Below, in pieces: positions 26,980-36,041 of a stretch of 64,000 bases of DNA (positions are counted from its first letter, which is position 1; each line of letters begins with the position of its first letter). The translations under genes were made by a program, and so were the position numbers. Where the stretch lies: contig JADJWT010000001.1 of NCBI GenBank assembly GCA_016716225.1, positions 3,730,501 through 3,794,500 of the forward strand, given 5' to 3'. Source of the DNA: Ignavibacteriota bacterium (GTDB lineage: Bacteria > Bacteroidota > Ignavibacteria > Ignavibacteriales > Melioribacteraceae). The notes under the pieces were generated by a model. That model did no database searches. It had not been told where the DNA came from and worked only from the letters and a program-made list of their open reading frames with translations.

Positions 26980-26992
26980 AAATATTTAATAT
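26965..26992 (+). promoter_or_regulatory. Candidate sigma-70-type promoter for hutI
   Basis: TTGACT (26965-26970) is followed after 16 bases by TAATAT (26987-26992), about 40 bases before the hutI ATG. A second TTGACA starts at 26974. No Bacteroidota-type TAnnTTTG element is evident here. Confidence 0.35.
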
Positions 26993-27034
26993 TGCATGTT
27001 TTATTGCAAAATCTAATTCATACCTTAAACTCTG

Positions 27035-28282
27035 ATGAAAACTTTATTTTTTAATCCCACACAAATTATTACCGTTAACACAAACGGAAAAAATTACAAA
27101 AGAGGTATTGAATTAAGCGATATTTCAGTTTTGGAAAATTTTTCTATTGTTGCTGAAAATGATTTAATTTCAAAAATAATTCCTACCAAAAAAATTTCTG
27201 AATTTAAGTTTGATGAAAAAATTGATCTTACAAATAAAATAATTTTACCCGGATTAGTTGAAGCTCACACACATTTAGTTTTTGCCGGATCAAGAGCTTA
27301 TGAATTTGGAATGCGATTATCCGGAAAAAGTTATGAAGAAATTGCAAACTCCGGCGGCGGAATAAATTCAACAGTTAAAGCTGTACGAGAATCAAGTTTT
27401 GAAGAATTATTAAATTTAGCTAAACCAAAAGTCCAAAATTTTATTGAGCAAGGTGTTACAACTTTAGAAATAAAAAGCGGTTACGGATTAAGTTTTTACG
27501 ATGAAATAAAAATTCTACAAGTTATAAAAGAATTAAATTCAATATTCCCAATTGATATAAAAGCTACCTTTTTAGGCGCTCATACATTTCCTCCGGAATA
27601 TAAAAATGACCAGAATCAGTATATAAAAATTCTTACAAAAGAAATTATTCCGTTTATCGCAAAAAATAATCTTGCAAATTCTTGTGATGCATTTTGTGAA
27701 AAAACAGCTTTTTCACCAACTCAAGTTGAAGAAATTTTTACCTACGCAAAAGAGAATAATTTAGATGTAAAATTGCATACAGATCAATTTAATTCAATTG
27801 GCGGAATTGAAACTGGTCTAAAATTTAATGCACAAAGTTTAGATCATCTTGAAGTTATTGATGACAACGGAATTGAAAAAATTTCGAAAAGTAATTCTGT
27901 TGCGGTTTTGCTCCCGGGAATTTCATTTTCGTTAAATTATCAATTTGCACCGGCAAGAAAATTAATTGAGAAAAATGCAATCGTTTCGCTGGCTACTGAT
28001 TTTAATCCCGGTTCTTCTCACATAAATAATATTAGTTTAATTTGGGGATTAGCCGCTTTAAAGATGCAAATGAAAATTGAAGAAATAATTTCTGCATACA
28101 CAATAAATTCAGCAAAAGCACTCTCTCTTTCAGATAAAATTGGAAGTATTGAAATTGGCAAAAGTGCAGATTTTGCAGTTTTCGAAACATCAAATTATAA
28201 TAATTTAATTTATTTCATCGGACAAAATTTGTGCTCCATGGTTATTAAAAACGGCAAAGTTATTTATGAAAAAAAATCTTAA
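27035..28282 (+). CDS. hutI: Imidazolonepropionase
   Basis: HutI hydrolyses 4-imidazolone-5-propionate to N-formimino-glutamate in histidine breakdown. The 415-residue protein belongs to the amidohydrolase superfamily: metal-binding VEAHTHLVFAGSRAYEF, the His-containing KATFLGAHTFPPE, KLHTDQFN, and the catalytic Asp region LATDFNPGSSH. No hutH, hutU or formiminoglutamate enzyme is present in this window. It overlaps the next gene by 17 bases. Confidence 0.95.
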   Translation: MKTLFFNPTQIITVNTNGKNYKRGIELSDISVLENFSIVAENDLISKIIPTKKISEFKFDEKIDLTNKIILPGLVEAHTHLVFAGSRAYEFGMRLSGKSYEEIANSGGGINSTVKAVRESSFEELLNLAKPKVQNFIEQGVTTLEIKSGYGLSFYDEIKILQVIKELNSIFPIDIKATFLGAHTFPPEYKNDQNQYIKILTKEIIPFIAKNNLANSCDAFCEKTAFSPTQVEEIFTYAKENNLDVKLHTDQFNSIGGIETGLKFNAQSLDHLEVIDDNGIEKISKSNSVAVLLPGISFSLNYQFAPARKLIEKNAIVSLATDFNPGSSHINNISLIWGLAALKMQMKIEEIISAYTINSAKALSLSDKIGSIEIGKSADFAVFETSNYNNLIYFIGQNLCSMVIKNGKVIYEKKS

Positions 28283-29597
28283 TAAATTTTTTGTAATAAA
28301 TTTTCTTACAATTTTAATTTGGAGTTGTTCTACGGAAATTCCTCAAAAAGAAGAAGTTTCCATTCCGGAAAAACAAATAAAAAAAAATACCCTAATTCAA
28401 ATTTCCCCAAAAGTTGAAAATGAATTTCAGCTAGGAATTGATGTTCTAAAAGAAAATAACTTTGATATTCTTCAAAATAAAAGAGTTGGATTGATAACAA
28501 ATCAAACCGGAGTTGATAAAAATTTAAAATCCACAATCGATATTTTGTACGAAGCAAAAAATGTAAATCTTGTTTCATTATTTTCACCGGAACATGGAGT
28601 TCGTGGAAATATTGAAGGCGGAGAAAATATAGAAAATAATATCGATCAAAAAACAAAACTTCCCGTTTATTCTTTGTATGGAAAAACTCAAAAACCAACA
28701 AAAAAAATGCTTTCGGGAATTGATATTTTAGTTTATGATATTCAAGATATTGGTGTTAGATCTTATACATTTATTTCTACATTAGGTTTTGCAATTGAAG
28801 CCGCTTCTGAAAATAATATTGAATTTGTAATTTTGGATAGACCAAATCCTTTAGGTGGAATTAGAGTTGAAGGAAATATATTAGAAAGTGAATTCAAGTC
28901 GTTTATCAGCCAATTCCCTATTCCATACATTTATGGTTTAACTTGCGGGGAACTTGCAAATCTGCTTATTTCGGAAAAAATGATTTCTACAAAATCTAAT
29001 TATAATGTAAAAGTTGTTAAAATGGAAAATTGGAAAAGAAACATGACTTTTTCCGATACAAAATTAAATTGGGTTCCAACTTCTCCGCATATTCCAAATT
29101 TTGAAACAACTTATTTTTATCCTATGACGGGAATTTTGGGTGAATTAAGAAATGCAATTTCAATCGGAGTTGGTTATACTTTGCCATTTCAAATTGTTGG
29201 TACGGAATGGATAGATGCAAATTTATTTTCGGATGAATTGAATAGTTTGAAAATTCCGGGTTTATATTTTAGACCAATTTCTTTCAAACCATTTTACGGT
29301 TTTGGAAAAGGTAAAAATTTAAATGGAGTTCAAATTCATATTATAAATTTTGATTCCGTTAAACTAGTTTCTACTCAATTCTATATTATTAAAGCTTTAC
29401 AAAAATTATATCCAAAAAAAGATTTGTTTAAACTATCAGATGTAAGCGAAATCAATATGTTTAATAATGCAGTTGGAAGTGATAAAATTCAAAAAATGAT
29501 TCAAAATAATACTGAAATCAATGAAATACTTGATTTTTTAAACAAAGATGTGGAAAATTTCAGAAATCTTTCTTCAAAATATTACCTCTATCATTAA
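28266..29597 (+). CDS. NamZ-like exo-beta-N-acetylmuramidase (DUF1343, GH171), lipoprotein
   Basis: The 443-residue product has a lipoprotein signal ending in ILIWSC and a DUF1343 domain. Conserved elements include RVGLITNQTGVD, LFSPEHGVRG, YSLYGKTQKPTKKML, LVYDIQDIGVRSYTF, and LDRPNPLGG. The family was characterised in Bacillus subtilis as an exo-lytic enzyme releasing N-acetylmuramic acid from peptidoglycan fragments, so this protein probably recycles cell-wall sugars in the periplasm. The ATG sits within the last six codons of hutI. Confidence 0.88.
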   Translation: MKKNLNKFFVINFLTILIWSCSTEIPQKEEVSIPEKQIKKNTLIQISPKVENEFQLGIDVLKENNFDILQNKRVGLITNQTGVDKNLKSTIDILYEAKNVNLVSLFSPEHGVRGNIEGGENIENNIDQKTKLPVYSLYGKTQKPTKKMLSGIDILVYDIQDIGVRSYTFISTLGFAIEAASENNIEFVILDRPNPLGGIRVEGNILESEFKSFISQFPIPYIYGLTCGELANLLISEKMISTKSNYNVKVVKMENWKRNMTFSDTKLNWVPTSPHIPNFETTYFYPMTGILGELRNAISIGVGYTLPFQIVGTEWIDANLFSDELNSLKIPGLYFRPISFKPFYGFGKGKNLNGVQIHIINFDSVKLVSTQFYIIKALQKLYPKKDLFKLSDVSEINMFNNAVGSDKIQKMIQNNTEINEILDFLNKDVENFRNLSSKYYLYH

Positions 29598-29712
29598 ATT
29601 TTTTTTGCAAAAACTAAAATAATACTACATATTTGTTGTAAATCACATTTTCAAGGTAAATGTCCTACTTATTTGTATCAAAAATTCATTCAATTTAAGA
29701 GGATAACAAAAA

Positions 29713-30699
29713 ATGAAAAAACTAACAACGTTAATACTAAGCTTACTTTTTGTGAGTTTGAGTTTCGCACAATCCAATTCAATAACATATAAATTTTCTG
29801 TAGAAGGTTGCGGAGATATTCCTGAATTGGAAATTTTTAGAGGAATAATGTTTGAAGGAGATAATATTGAATTTGAACCTTATACTTTTCCACAAGGAAA
29901 TCCTGAATCCCAATTTTTCTATGATTTAATGGTCGGTGGAAATTTAGGTTTCCCTTTAAATAGCTTAAATGAAAATATCAGCATAAACATTGTTTTAAAA
30001 GGTTTATGTGATCTTGATTTAGCAAATTTACCAACAAACGAAGAAATTCTTGAGTTACTTTTTTTAGAAATTACAGTTAACGGAGCTGCAAGTGGAGTTC
30101 ATGCGGAAAATGAATATTACAATTTAGCAAATGGACAAGAAGCATATTTAAAATTGCCAGCAAGCAAAATTATTCCATTCTTAAATTTCTTAAGATATTC
30201 AATTGATGATTTTACTCCATTTTATGTAGATCAAAATTCTGAAGTTGACTTAAACGGAATTAGAAAAGTTGTTGATAATAATTTTGTATCAATTTATTTA
30301 CAGCATTTTTCAACAATAGGCGTTGGATTTAAAGTTGAAGTAGTAGATACTACTGATGATGACGATTCCGATTCAACTGATACTACAGACACAACCGATA
30401 CAACTACTGATGTTGATGTTATTTCAAATACACCAAATGTTTATAACTTAGGTCAAAATTACCCAAATCCATTTAACCCAAGCACAACAATTAGCTATAC
30501 TTTACCTCAATCTGGATTTACAAAATTATCAGTGTATAATTCTTTAGGAGAAGTTATTCAAACATTGGTTAATGAAAATCAATCAGCTGGAAAATACAAT
30601 ATAAATTTTAATGCAAGTAATCTAACTTCCGGAATGTATTTTTACACAATTTCAAGCGGTAATTTTACGCAAACAAATAAAATGATTTTAATGAAGTAA
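29713..30699 (+). CDS. Secreted protein with type IX secretion C-terminal sorting domain
   Basis: The 328-residue protein has a signal peptide (cut near SLSFAQ), a unique region of about 190 residues, a low-complexity Asp/Thr linker around residues 212-236, and a C-terminal sorting domain of about 85 residues. The sorting domain contains NLGQNYPNPFNPSTTISYTL and ends in TSGMYFYTISSGNF and KMILMK, the type A signal recognised by the type IX secretion system. It should be exported and attached to the cell surface or released. The unique region matches no family I recognise. The start follows AAGAGGAT. Confidence 0.9.
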   Translation: MKKLTTLILSLLFVSLSFAQSNSITYKFSVEGCGDIPELEIFRGIMFEGDNIEFEPYTFPQGNPESQFFYDLMVGGNLGFPLNSLNENISINIVLKGLCDLDLANLPTNEEILELLFLEITVNGAASGVHAENEYYNLANGQEAYLKLPASKIIPFLNFLRYSIDDFTPFYVDQNSEVDLNGIRKVVDNNFVSIYLQHFSTIGVGFKVEVVDTTDDDDSDSTDTTDTTDTTTDVDVISNTPNVYNLGQNYPNPFNPSTTISYTLPQSGFTKLSVYNSLGEVIQTLVNENQSAGKYNINFNASNLTSGMYFYTISSGNFTQTNKMILMK

Positions 30700-30723
30700 A
30701 AACTTTTATAATTGAGTTTTAAG

Positions 30724-30766
30724 AAGCTGTTCCGAATGAATGTTATCCTTTCGGAGCAGCTTTTTT
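30724..30766 (+). terminator. Rho-independent terminator
   Basis: Two 13-base arms (30724-30736 and 30750-30762) pair at 12 positions: AAGCTGTTCCGAA with TTCGGAGCAGCTT. They are separated by a 13-base loop and followed by a T run at 30761-30766. It lies 25 bases after the type IX cargo gene and ends at the stop of the convergent transglycosylase gene. This is the best terminator in the window. Confidence 0.88.
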
Positions 30767-33338
30767 AATTTTTGCTTGCCAATTTGTTATTTATGCGAGG
30801 ATAAATTATTAATTTTTGCCCAACTTTAATTACGTTACCTTTTATTTTATTCCAACTTCTGATTTCACTTGCTTTCACATTATAACTTTCTGCAATGTGA
30901 CCTAAAGTTTCTCCCCTTTTAACACTGTGAATAATTTGTTCATCATTATTTTTTTCTGCAATCTCAACACTATTATTCAAATTTGAGGATTGACCAATGC
31001 TCAATTTCTGTCCGGGATGTATTTTATCGTTTTTAAGATTATTCCAATTTTTCAGATCTACAATACTTACTTTATTTCTTGATGCTATTTTTCCGATTGT
31101 ATCACCTTTTTTTACAGTATATATTTTAGTTTCAGCAATCTGAGAATCTTCAACATCAACATTTTTTGTATGAATTTTTAAAGTTACTCCAGCATTCAAT
31201 CTATTTGAACTAAGTTTGTTCCATTTTCTTAAATTTATTGTACTTACTCTAAATTTCTCAGCAATTTCACTTAATGTGTCGCCCTTTTTAACTTTATATT
31301 TAATTGTATTTGTTTTTTCTGAAGTTGTGGAAATATTATTATCTGCAACAAGAGTTGTTGAATTTCCGGTAAATATTTTTAATTTTCTGCCTTTGAAAAT
31401 TCTGTTACTGCGGAGATTATTCCACTTTTTAATTTTAGATGTTGTTGTACCATATCTTGAAGCAATTGAACCAAGCGTTTCGCCACTTCTAATTCTATGT
31501 GTAATCCATTCTTCTCCAGTTGAGGAAGATAACTGACGCAATTTTTCAGTTTTGGATAAGCTATTTATTTTTGATAAATCAGCAACTCTTTCTTTTGGAA
31601 CATAAAGTTTTAGAGTTTGCCCAACATGAATTGTTGTAGTATAAGGTAAATTATTCCAGTTTCTAATATCAGAAACTCTTAATTCAAAAAGATCACTTAA
31701 ATCTGTTAAATTATCTCCACTTTTTACAACATACTCAATTAACTCACTATCTTCCGGAATTATTATTGTTGCCGAATCATTTGAAGCTCGATAAAGTTGC
31801 ATAAATTTTTCATCATCCGGATTATGATTGTGAACCATTTTATATGGAGCTTGTCCATTATTTAAAGATTCTGAATTTCCATTTTCTTCAACCGCGGAAG
31901 CAATATCTGTATTTGAAAAATTATCTGAACTGGTATATTTTGTTACGGGAATTTTCAATTTAATATTGGGATAAATTCTTGAATTTGTGGAAATTTTATT
32001 AAATCTTGCTAGTTGAGCAATTCCAACACCATATTTATCAGCAATTTGGGATAAAGTTTCTCCTTTTTTAACATTATGCACAACATATTGAAGTTTTGCA
32101 TCTTTCGGAACTGATCCTAAATTATTAACAAATTGTTCATAATTTTTCTTAGGAATTTTTAGATCATATCCGCCGGGATAATTTGGCGGAGTATTATGTT
32201 GTATTAGTTCCGGATTTAAATTTTTCATTTCCTCCAAAGTAATTCCGGCACTTTTTGCTAAAACTGATAAATCAATTGCTTCGTGAATTTTATGTGTTAC
32301 ATATTCAATAGGACTTTCATAAACAACATCAGTAAATCCATATTTTTCAGGCTGACTTGCAATTAAAGTTACAGCAATATATTGTGGAACATAATTTCTT
32401 GTTTCTTTTGGTAAGTATTTTTTAATTTCCCAAAAATTTTTAGAACCAGCTCTTTTAATTGCTCTTGTAACTCTTCCTTCTCCACTATTATAAGAAGCAA
32501 TTGCCAAATACCAATCATTTAAAGAAATGTAAAGATCCCTTAAATGTCTTGCTGCTGCACGCGTAGATTTTTCGGGATCACGTCTTTCATCAACATAAAA
32601 ATCAACATTTAAATCATAAAGTCTACCGGTTCCTTTTACAAATTGCCAAAGTCCAACCGCTCTTGCCCAAGATTGCGCATTTGGTTTTAAACCACTTTCC
32701 ATCAAACTTAAGAAAATTAGTTGTGTAGGAACTTTTTCTTCAGCAAATATTCTTGCCATCATAGGAAAATAAAAACCGGTGCGCTGAAGCCAATACGTCA
32801 TATGTTTTCTACCTTTTCCGGTAAAATATTCAATATATTGTTCAACATTGCTGTTAATTTCTAATGGAAAATCCCCAATAACTATTACAGATTCATTTGT
32901 AATTTCTTCTTCAACTTCGGAAACATTTAATTCCGGTAAATTATTATTCAACCATTCTTCAACAGCGTAAGTTGGAGAATTATCCGGAAGTTTCTCAAAA
33001 CTTGCAATGTATGAATTATAATCATCTAAAATTGATTTTTCTAATTCAAGGTATGCTTCATTTTCTTCAATATTTGGAAAATAACTCAATTCATTAATTA
33101 TTGTCATTGCAGAATCAAATGAAAAAAGCGCTTCAGATTCCAACCCAAGTGTTTTTTCCGTTAGTGCATCAACATATTTTTGACGTGCATTTTCCAAACT
33201 TTCATTTATCACAGCATCAGTTCTAATTACAGCAGAAATGCTATCTTGTTGTGGTTTGTTATTTTGGGAGTTAAATGACGAGCACGAATTGAGAATTATT
33301 AGTGTACCAGTTACTAAAAGAGCAAATTTTCTAATCAC
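30765..33338 (-). CDS. Membrane-bound lytic murein transglycosylase, MltD-like, with six LysM domains
   Basis: The 857-residue lipoprotein (signal ends LNSCSS) cleaves peptidoglycan between MurNAc and GlcNAc. Residues around 190-320 form the SLT domain with catalytic Glu in SLMESGLKPNAQSWARA and the GLWQF and AIASYNSGEGRV motifs. Six LysM peptidoglycan-binding repeats follow, each marked by a KxGDTL/KxGETL start and a WN near the middle: VKKGETLSQIADKYGV, VKSGDNLTDLSDLFEL, IRSGETLGSIASRYGT, VKKGDTLSEIAEKFRV, VKKGDTIGKIASRNKV and VKRGETLGHIAESYNV. Typical MltD has two or three. Confidence 0.92.
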   Translation of the reverse strand: MIRKFALLVTGTLIILNSCSSFNSQNNKPQQDSISAVIRTDAVINESLENARQKYVDALTEKTLGLESEALFSFDSAMTIINELSYFPNIEENEAYLELEKSILDDYNSYIASFEKLPDNSPTYAVEEWLNNNLPELNVSEVEEEITNESVIVIGDFPLEINSNVEQYIEYFTGKGRKHMTYWLQRTGFYFPMMARIFAEEKVPTQLIFLSLMESGLKPNAQSWARAVGLWQFVKGTGRLYDLNVDFYVDERRDPEKSTRAAARHLRDLYISLNDWYLAIASYNSGEGRVTRAIKRAGSKNFWEIKKYLPKETRNYVPQYIAVTLIASQPEKYGFTDVVYESPIEYVTHKIHEAIDLSVLAKSAGITLEEMKNLNPELIQHNTPPNYPGGYDLKIPKKNYEQFVNNLGSVPKDAKLQYVVHNVKKGETLSQIADKYGVGIAQLARFNKISTNSRIYPNIKLKIPVTKYTSSDNFSNTDIASAVEENGNSESLNNGQAPYKMVHNHNPDDEKFMQLYRASNDSATIIIPEDSELIEYVVKSGDNLTDLSDLFELRVSDIRNWNNLPYTTTIHVGQTLKLYVPKERVADLSKINSLSKTEKLRQLSSSTGEEWITHRIRSGETLGSIASRYGTTTSKIKKWNNLRSNRIFKGRKLKIFTGNSTTLVADNNISTTSEKTNTIKYKVKKGDTLSEIAEKFRVSTINLRKWNKLSSNRLNAGVTLKIHTKNVDVEDSQIAETKIYTVKKGDTIGKIASRNKVSIVDLKNWNNLKNDKIHPGQKLSIGQSSNLNNSVEIAEKNNDEQIIHSVKRGETLGHIAESYNVKASEIRSWNKIKGNVIKVGQKLIIYPRINNKLASKN

Positions 33339-33502
33339 GATTATCCTATAATTAAATGTTGCAAGTTATAAGATTATAGAGTTTTTTTCAAGTCGAATAT
33401 AAAATAAATTTGTTAAAGTATTATATTACATATACTTTTCTTATAAAATATCAATATATTTCAACTCAAATTCTTATACAAAAACTTAATTTATATATCG
33501 GT

Positions 33503-34363
33503 ATGAATCTAAAATACTTTACCATACTTTTTTATTTTATATTCAATATTCAAATAATTTCTCAAATAAATAATTTTGAGCTTTTACCACATGGTTTACA
33601 TTTTTTACCAATAAAAGCAAATAACGAAGAAGCAAGAATTGGTATTTTGTATTATCCCAAAAATGGAAATTTAAAAGTTGATATTGGAAATAATATTGAT
33701 CTAATAGCTTTTTATTTTCCAAATTCTAAATTGACATTTTCAATTGAATTTATGGCTTATGCTCTTTCAACAAATTATGCAGAAAAAAGATTGCAAATTG
33801 ATGCTTTGGATGGTTTTTTCGGTGGGAATATGGCATTTTCTAAAAATTATGAAAACGGAAAATTAATTTCTCGATTTAGGATAATTCATAACAGTGCTCA
33901 TCTTGTTGATGGACATTTTGATTCGGATAAAAATCAGTGGATGAATAACGATAAACCAATTCCCTTTACTAAAGATTTTGGTGAATTATTACTTGGATAT
34001 CAATTCCTTGAAAATTTTGGCACTTTAAGAACATATTCCGCCATTTCTTATTCAACTTTAATTAGACCTAAAATTTTGGAAAAGTGGAATTCTTATTTCG
34101 GATTTGAAATTTCATCAAATAAAATTTTAGACAAATTTCTTGAAAAAGATTTAAATATTTTTTTTGCAACTCATTTTAGTTTAGAAGGAAATCCGAAATA
34201 TCAATTAAATTATAATAATTTATTGGGTGCAAAATTCGGCATTTGGGATGAAAAAGGGATTGTTTTTTATCTTTCTTATTTTTATGGTTCAAACCCATTC
34301 AGCGAATATTATTCGAACAGGGTTAGCCAATTTGGAATTGGATTTTATATTGACTTTTTTTGA
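33503..34363 (+). CDS. DUF1207-like outer-membrane protein
   Basis: I place the start at ATG 33503, since the frame then begins with a signal peptide (KYFTILFYFIFNIQIISQ). An upstream TTG at 33410 would add 31 residues with no ribosome binding site. The 286-residue mature-type region is rich in beta strands with aromatic ends and holds IIHNSAHLVDGHFD, similar to the conserved segment of DUF1207 proteins. The C-terminus FGIGFYIDFF looks like a final barrel strand. Function unknown. Divergent from the transglycosylase. Confidence 0.6.
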   Translation: MNLKYFTILFYFIFNIQIISQINNFELLPHGLHFLPIKANNEEARIGILYYPKNGNLKVDIGNNIDLIAFYFPNSKLTFSIEFMAYALSTNYAEKRLQIDALDGFFGGNMAFSKNYENGKLISRFRIIHNSAHLVDGHFDSDKNQWMNNDKPIPFTKDFGELLLGYQFLENFGTLRTYSAISYSTLIRPKILEKWNSYFGFEISSNKILDKFLEKDLNIFFATHFSLEGNPKYQLNYNNLLGAKFGIWDEKGIVFYLSYFYGSNPFSEYYSNRVSQFGIGFYIDFF

Positions 34364-34366
34364 TAG

Positions 34367-34396
34367 TTTTTTTAAAGATTCTAACTTTTAAAAAAA
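34367..34396. terminator. Possible bidirectional AT-only terminator
   Basis: A T7AAAG arm (34367-34377) faces CTTTTA7 (34385-34396) across a seven-base loop, with one mismatch. It lies between the stops of two convergent genes, so it could end transcription both ways, but the stem is almost all A-T. Confidence 0.35.
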
Positions 34397-34418
34397 TGCC
34401 ATCTTTTAATATTAAGTA

Positions 34419-34892
34419 CTAATCTGTAAGAAATTTATAAATCAAATATCCAAAATTAATTTGAAGTGCACCAAGAGCAACACCGCTGTAAATATCTAAG
34501 CCATTTGTTTTATTCAAATATTTTGTATCACCGGTAATTTTATATTTATCATAATTTTTATCTGATTCGTTTTTCAAATAAGCAGCGGTTGCACCAAAAG
34601 CAATTGCACTTCCAACAACAATGTAAAATAAATCGGATTCAACAAAACTTTCCCTTTGTTTTTTTATTGATATTGGGAGTGAATAATTTTTTAAATTTTT
34701 CATTTCAGTATTCAAACTCAAATCCCAATTACGCAAAGGCAGTATTTTTATTAAAGGATTATTATCAACATGAATTTTGATTTTTTCATCTAATAATTTT
34801 TGCGTGGAGATATTTAAATTCACTTCAACAGAATCTTGCGAAAAAATATTTATTGAACTTAGAATAAATATTAAAAAAATAATTTTCAGCAT
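34419..34892 (-). CDS. Hypothetical exported protein
   Basis: The 157-residue product has a signal peptide (IIFLIFILSSINIFSQ) and two hydrophobic segments, FYIVVGSAIAFGATAAYL and the C-terminal YSGVALGALQINFGYLIYKFL, separated by a Lys/Asp/Asn-rich loop with NYDKYKITGDTKYLNKT. This layout, with a small loop between glycine-rich helices, occurs in several uncharacterised membrane proteins of the Bacteroidota group. It abuts the propeller lipoprotein gene upstream and is probably the last gene of a three-gene unit. Confidence 0.55.
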   Translation of the reverse strand: MLKIIFLIFILSSINIFSQDSVEVNLNISTQKLLDEKIKIHVDNNPLIKILPLRNWDLSLNTEMKNLKNYSLPISIKKQRESFVESDLFYIVVGSAIAFGATAAYLKNESDKNYDKYKITGDTKYLNKTNGLDIYSGVALGALQINFGYLIYKFLTD

Positions 34893-36041
34893 TTAGTTTT
34901 CCTTTACCGAAAAACAAAAAACATCATCTTTATCAATTCCAAAAAGTATTTTATTTTTTACGTAAAAAGGTGAAGTTCTGCATCTTCCTTCAAATTGAAT
35001 TTTATCTAAAATTTCCCCAGATGATTTATCAAAAATATCAACGTCCATATTCATATTTGGCTGAACTAAAATATTTTCAAAAACAAGCGGAGTTGTATTA
35101 ATTAAACCGTCAGTTTCGTTCTTCCAATTCAAACTTCCGTTTTGCAAATTTATTGAATAGAAATCTCCATTTAAATTTCCAATAAATAAAGACTTGGAAT
35201 CAATTGCCGGAACAGTTTTTATTTTATAATTTGTTTCAAATTTCCAATTTATATTTGCTGACATTTTATTTATTGAAAACACATTTCCATTTTCATCACC
35301 AAAAAATATTGAAGTTTCATTCAAAGTAATTCCGCTTTGAACTTCTTCGCAAATTTTAATTTTATAATTTATTTTTCCATCAGTTAGTTTAATAGAATAT
35401 AAATTTCCGGAAATAGAACAAGCAAATAAATTTTCCTCGTCAGCTGCTGGGTCAGAAAAAAATTTTTCCTTTAAATTTATTTCCCATTCTTTTATTCCCA
35501 TTCTAGAAAATTTATAAAGTTTACCAAAATTTGTAAGTACAAAAATTTTCTCATTCTCAAAAATTAATTCATTTGTAATTTTTCCTTCAATTTTAACTTC
35601 ACGAAATTCCTTTGCATTTCTCAAATCGTAAACTATCAACGATGAATAATTTTCTTTTTCTTCATTCACAATAAAAATTAAATTCGTTTTATCAATAATT
35701 GGAGTTTGTTCAATTGAACCTTTATATTTTATTTCTCCGAGTTTTTTTCCATTATTTAAATTTAGAGCAGCAATTCTTCCTCCCAAATCAGAAACAAATA
35801 AAATAGAATCAAAAGATGTAAAAGGATAATTTGAATAACTACCGTAAGTACTTTTATCCCAAATGGGTTCTTTTAATATTTCAACATTTTTTTGATAATA
35901 AAAATTTCTATGAGAATAATTTCCATACTGAGAAATTTTTTCAGAGTTCTCATTTAATTTGCTGAATTGAATTGCTCTTGCACAACCTAAAGTTGCAATA
36001 ATTAAAGAAAATATTAAAATATAATTTCTCAAAAATCCCAC
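34893..36041 (-). CDS. PQQ-like beta-propeller lipoprotein (BamB-like)
   Basis: The 382-residue protein has a lipoprotein signal ending in LIIATLGC and then repeated short blades with the pattern of pyrrolo-quinoline-quinone-type propellers: LGGRIAALNLNNGKKLGEI, FGKLYKFSRMGIKEWEI, SGNLYSIKLTDGKI, NGNVFSINKMSANINWKFE, NGDFYSINLQNGSLNWKNE. It lacks dehydrogenase motifs, so it is a binding propeller like BamB. It overlaps the upstream protease-Omp85 gene by 13 bases, which suggests the pair acts together at the outer membrane. Confidence 0.8.
   Translation of the reverse strand: MGFLRNYILIFSLIIATLGCARAIQFSKLNENSEKISQYGNYSHRNFYYQKNVEILKEPIWDKSTYGSYSNYPFTSFDSILFVSDLGGRIAALNLNNGKKLGEIKYKGSIEQTPIIDKTNLIFIVNEEKENYSSLIVYDLRNAKEFREVKIEGKITNELIFENEKIFVLTNFGKLYKFSRMGIKEWEINLKEKFFSDPAADEENLFACSISGNLYSIKLTDGKINYKIKICEEVQSGITLNETSIFFGDENGNVFSINKMSANINWKFETNYKIKTVPAIDSKSLFIGNLNGDFYSINLQNGSLNWKNETDGLINTTPLVFENILVQPNMNMDVDIFDKSSGEILDKIQFEGRCRTSPFYVKNKILFGIDKDDVFCFSVKEN

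Noticed and set aside
33410..33502. N-terminal 31-residue extension of the DUF1207-like protein from TTG
   Set aside because: No ribosome binding site, and the extension would bury the signal peptide that starts at 33503.
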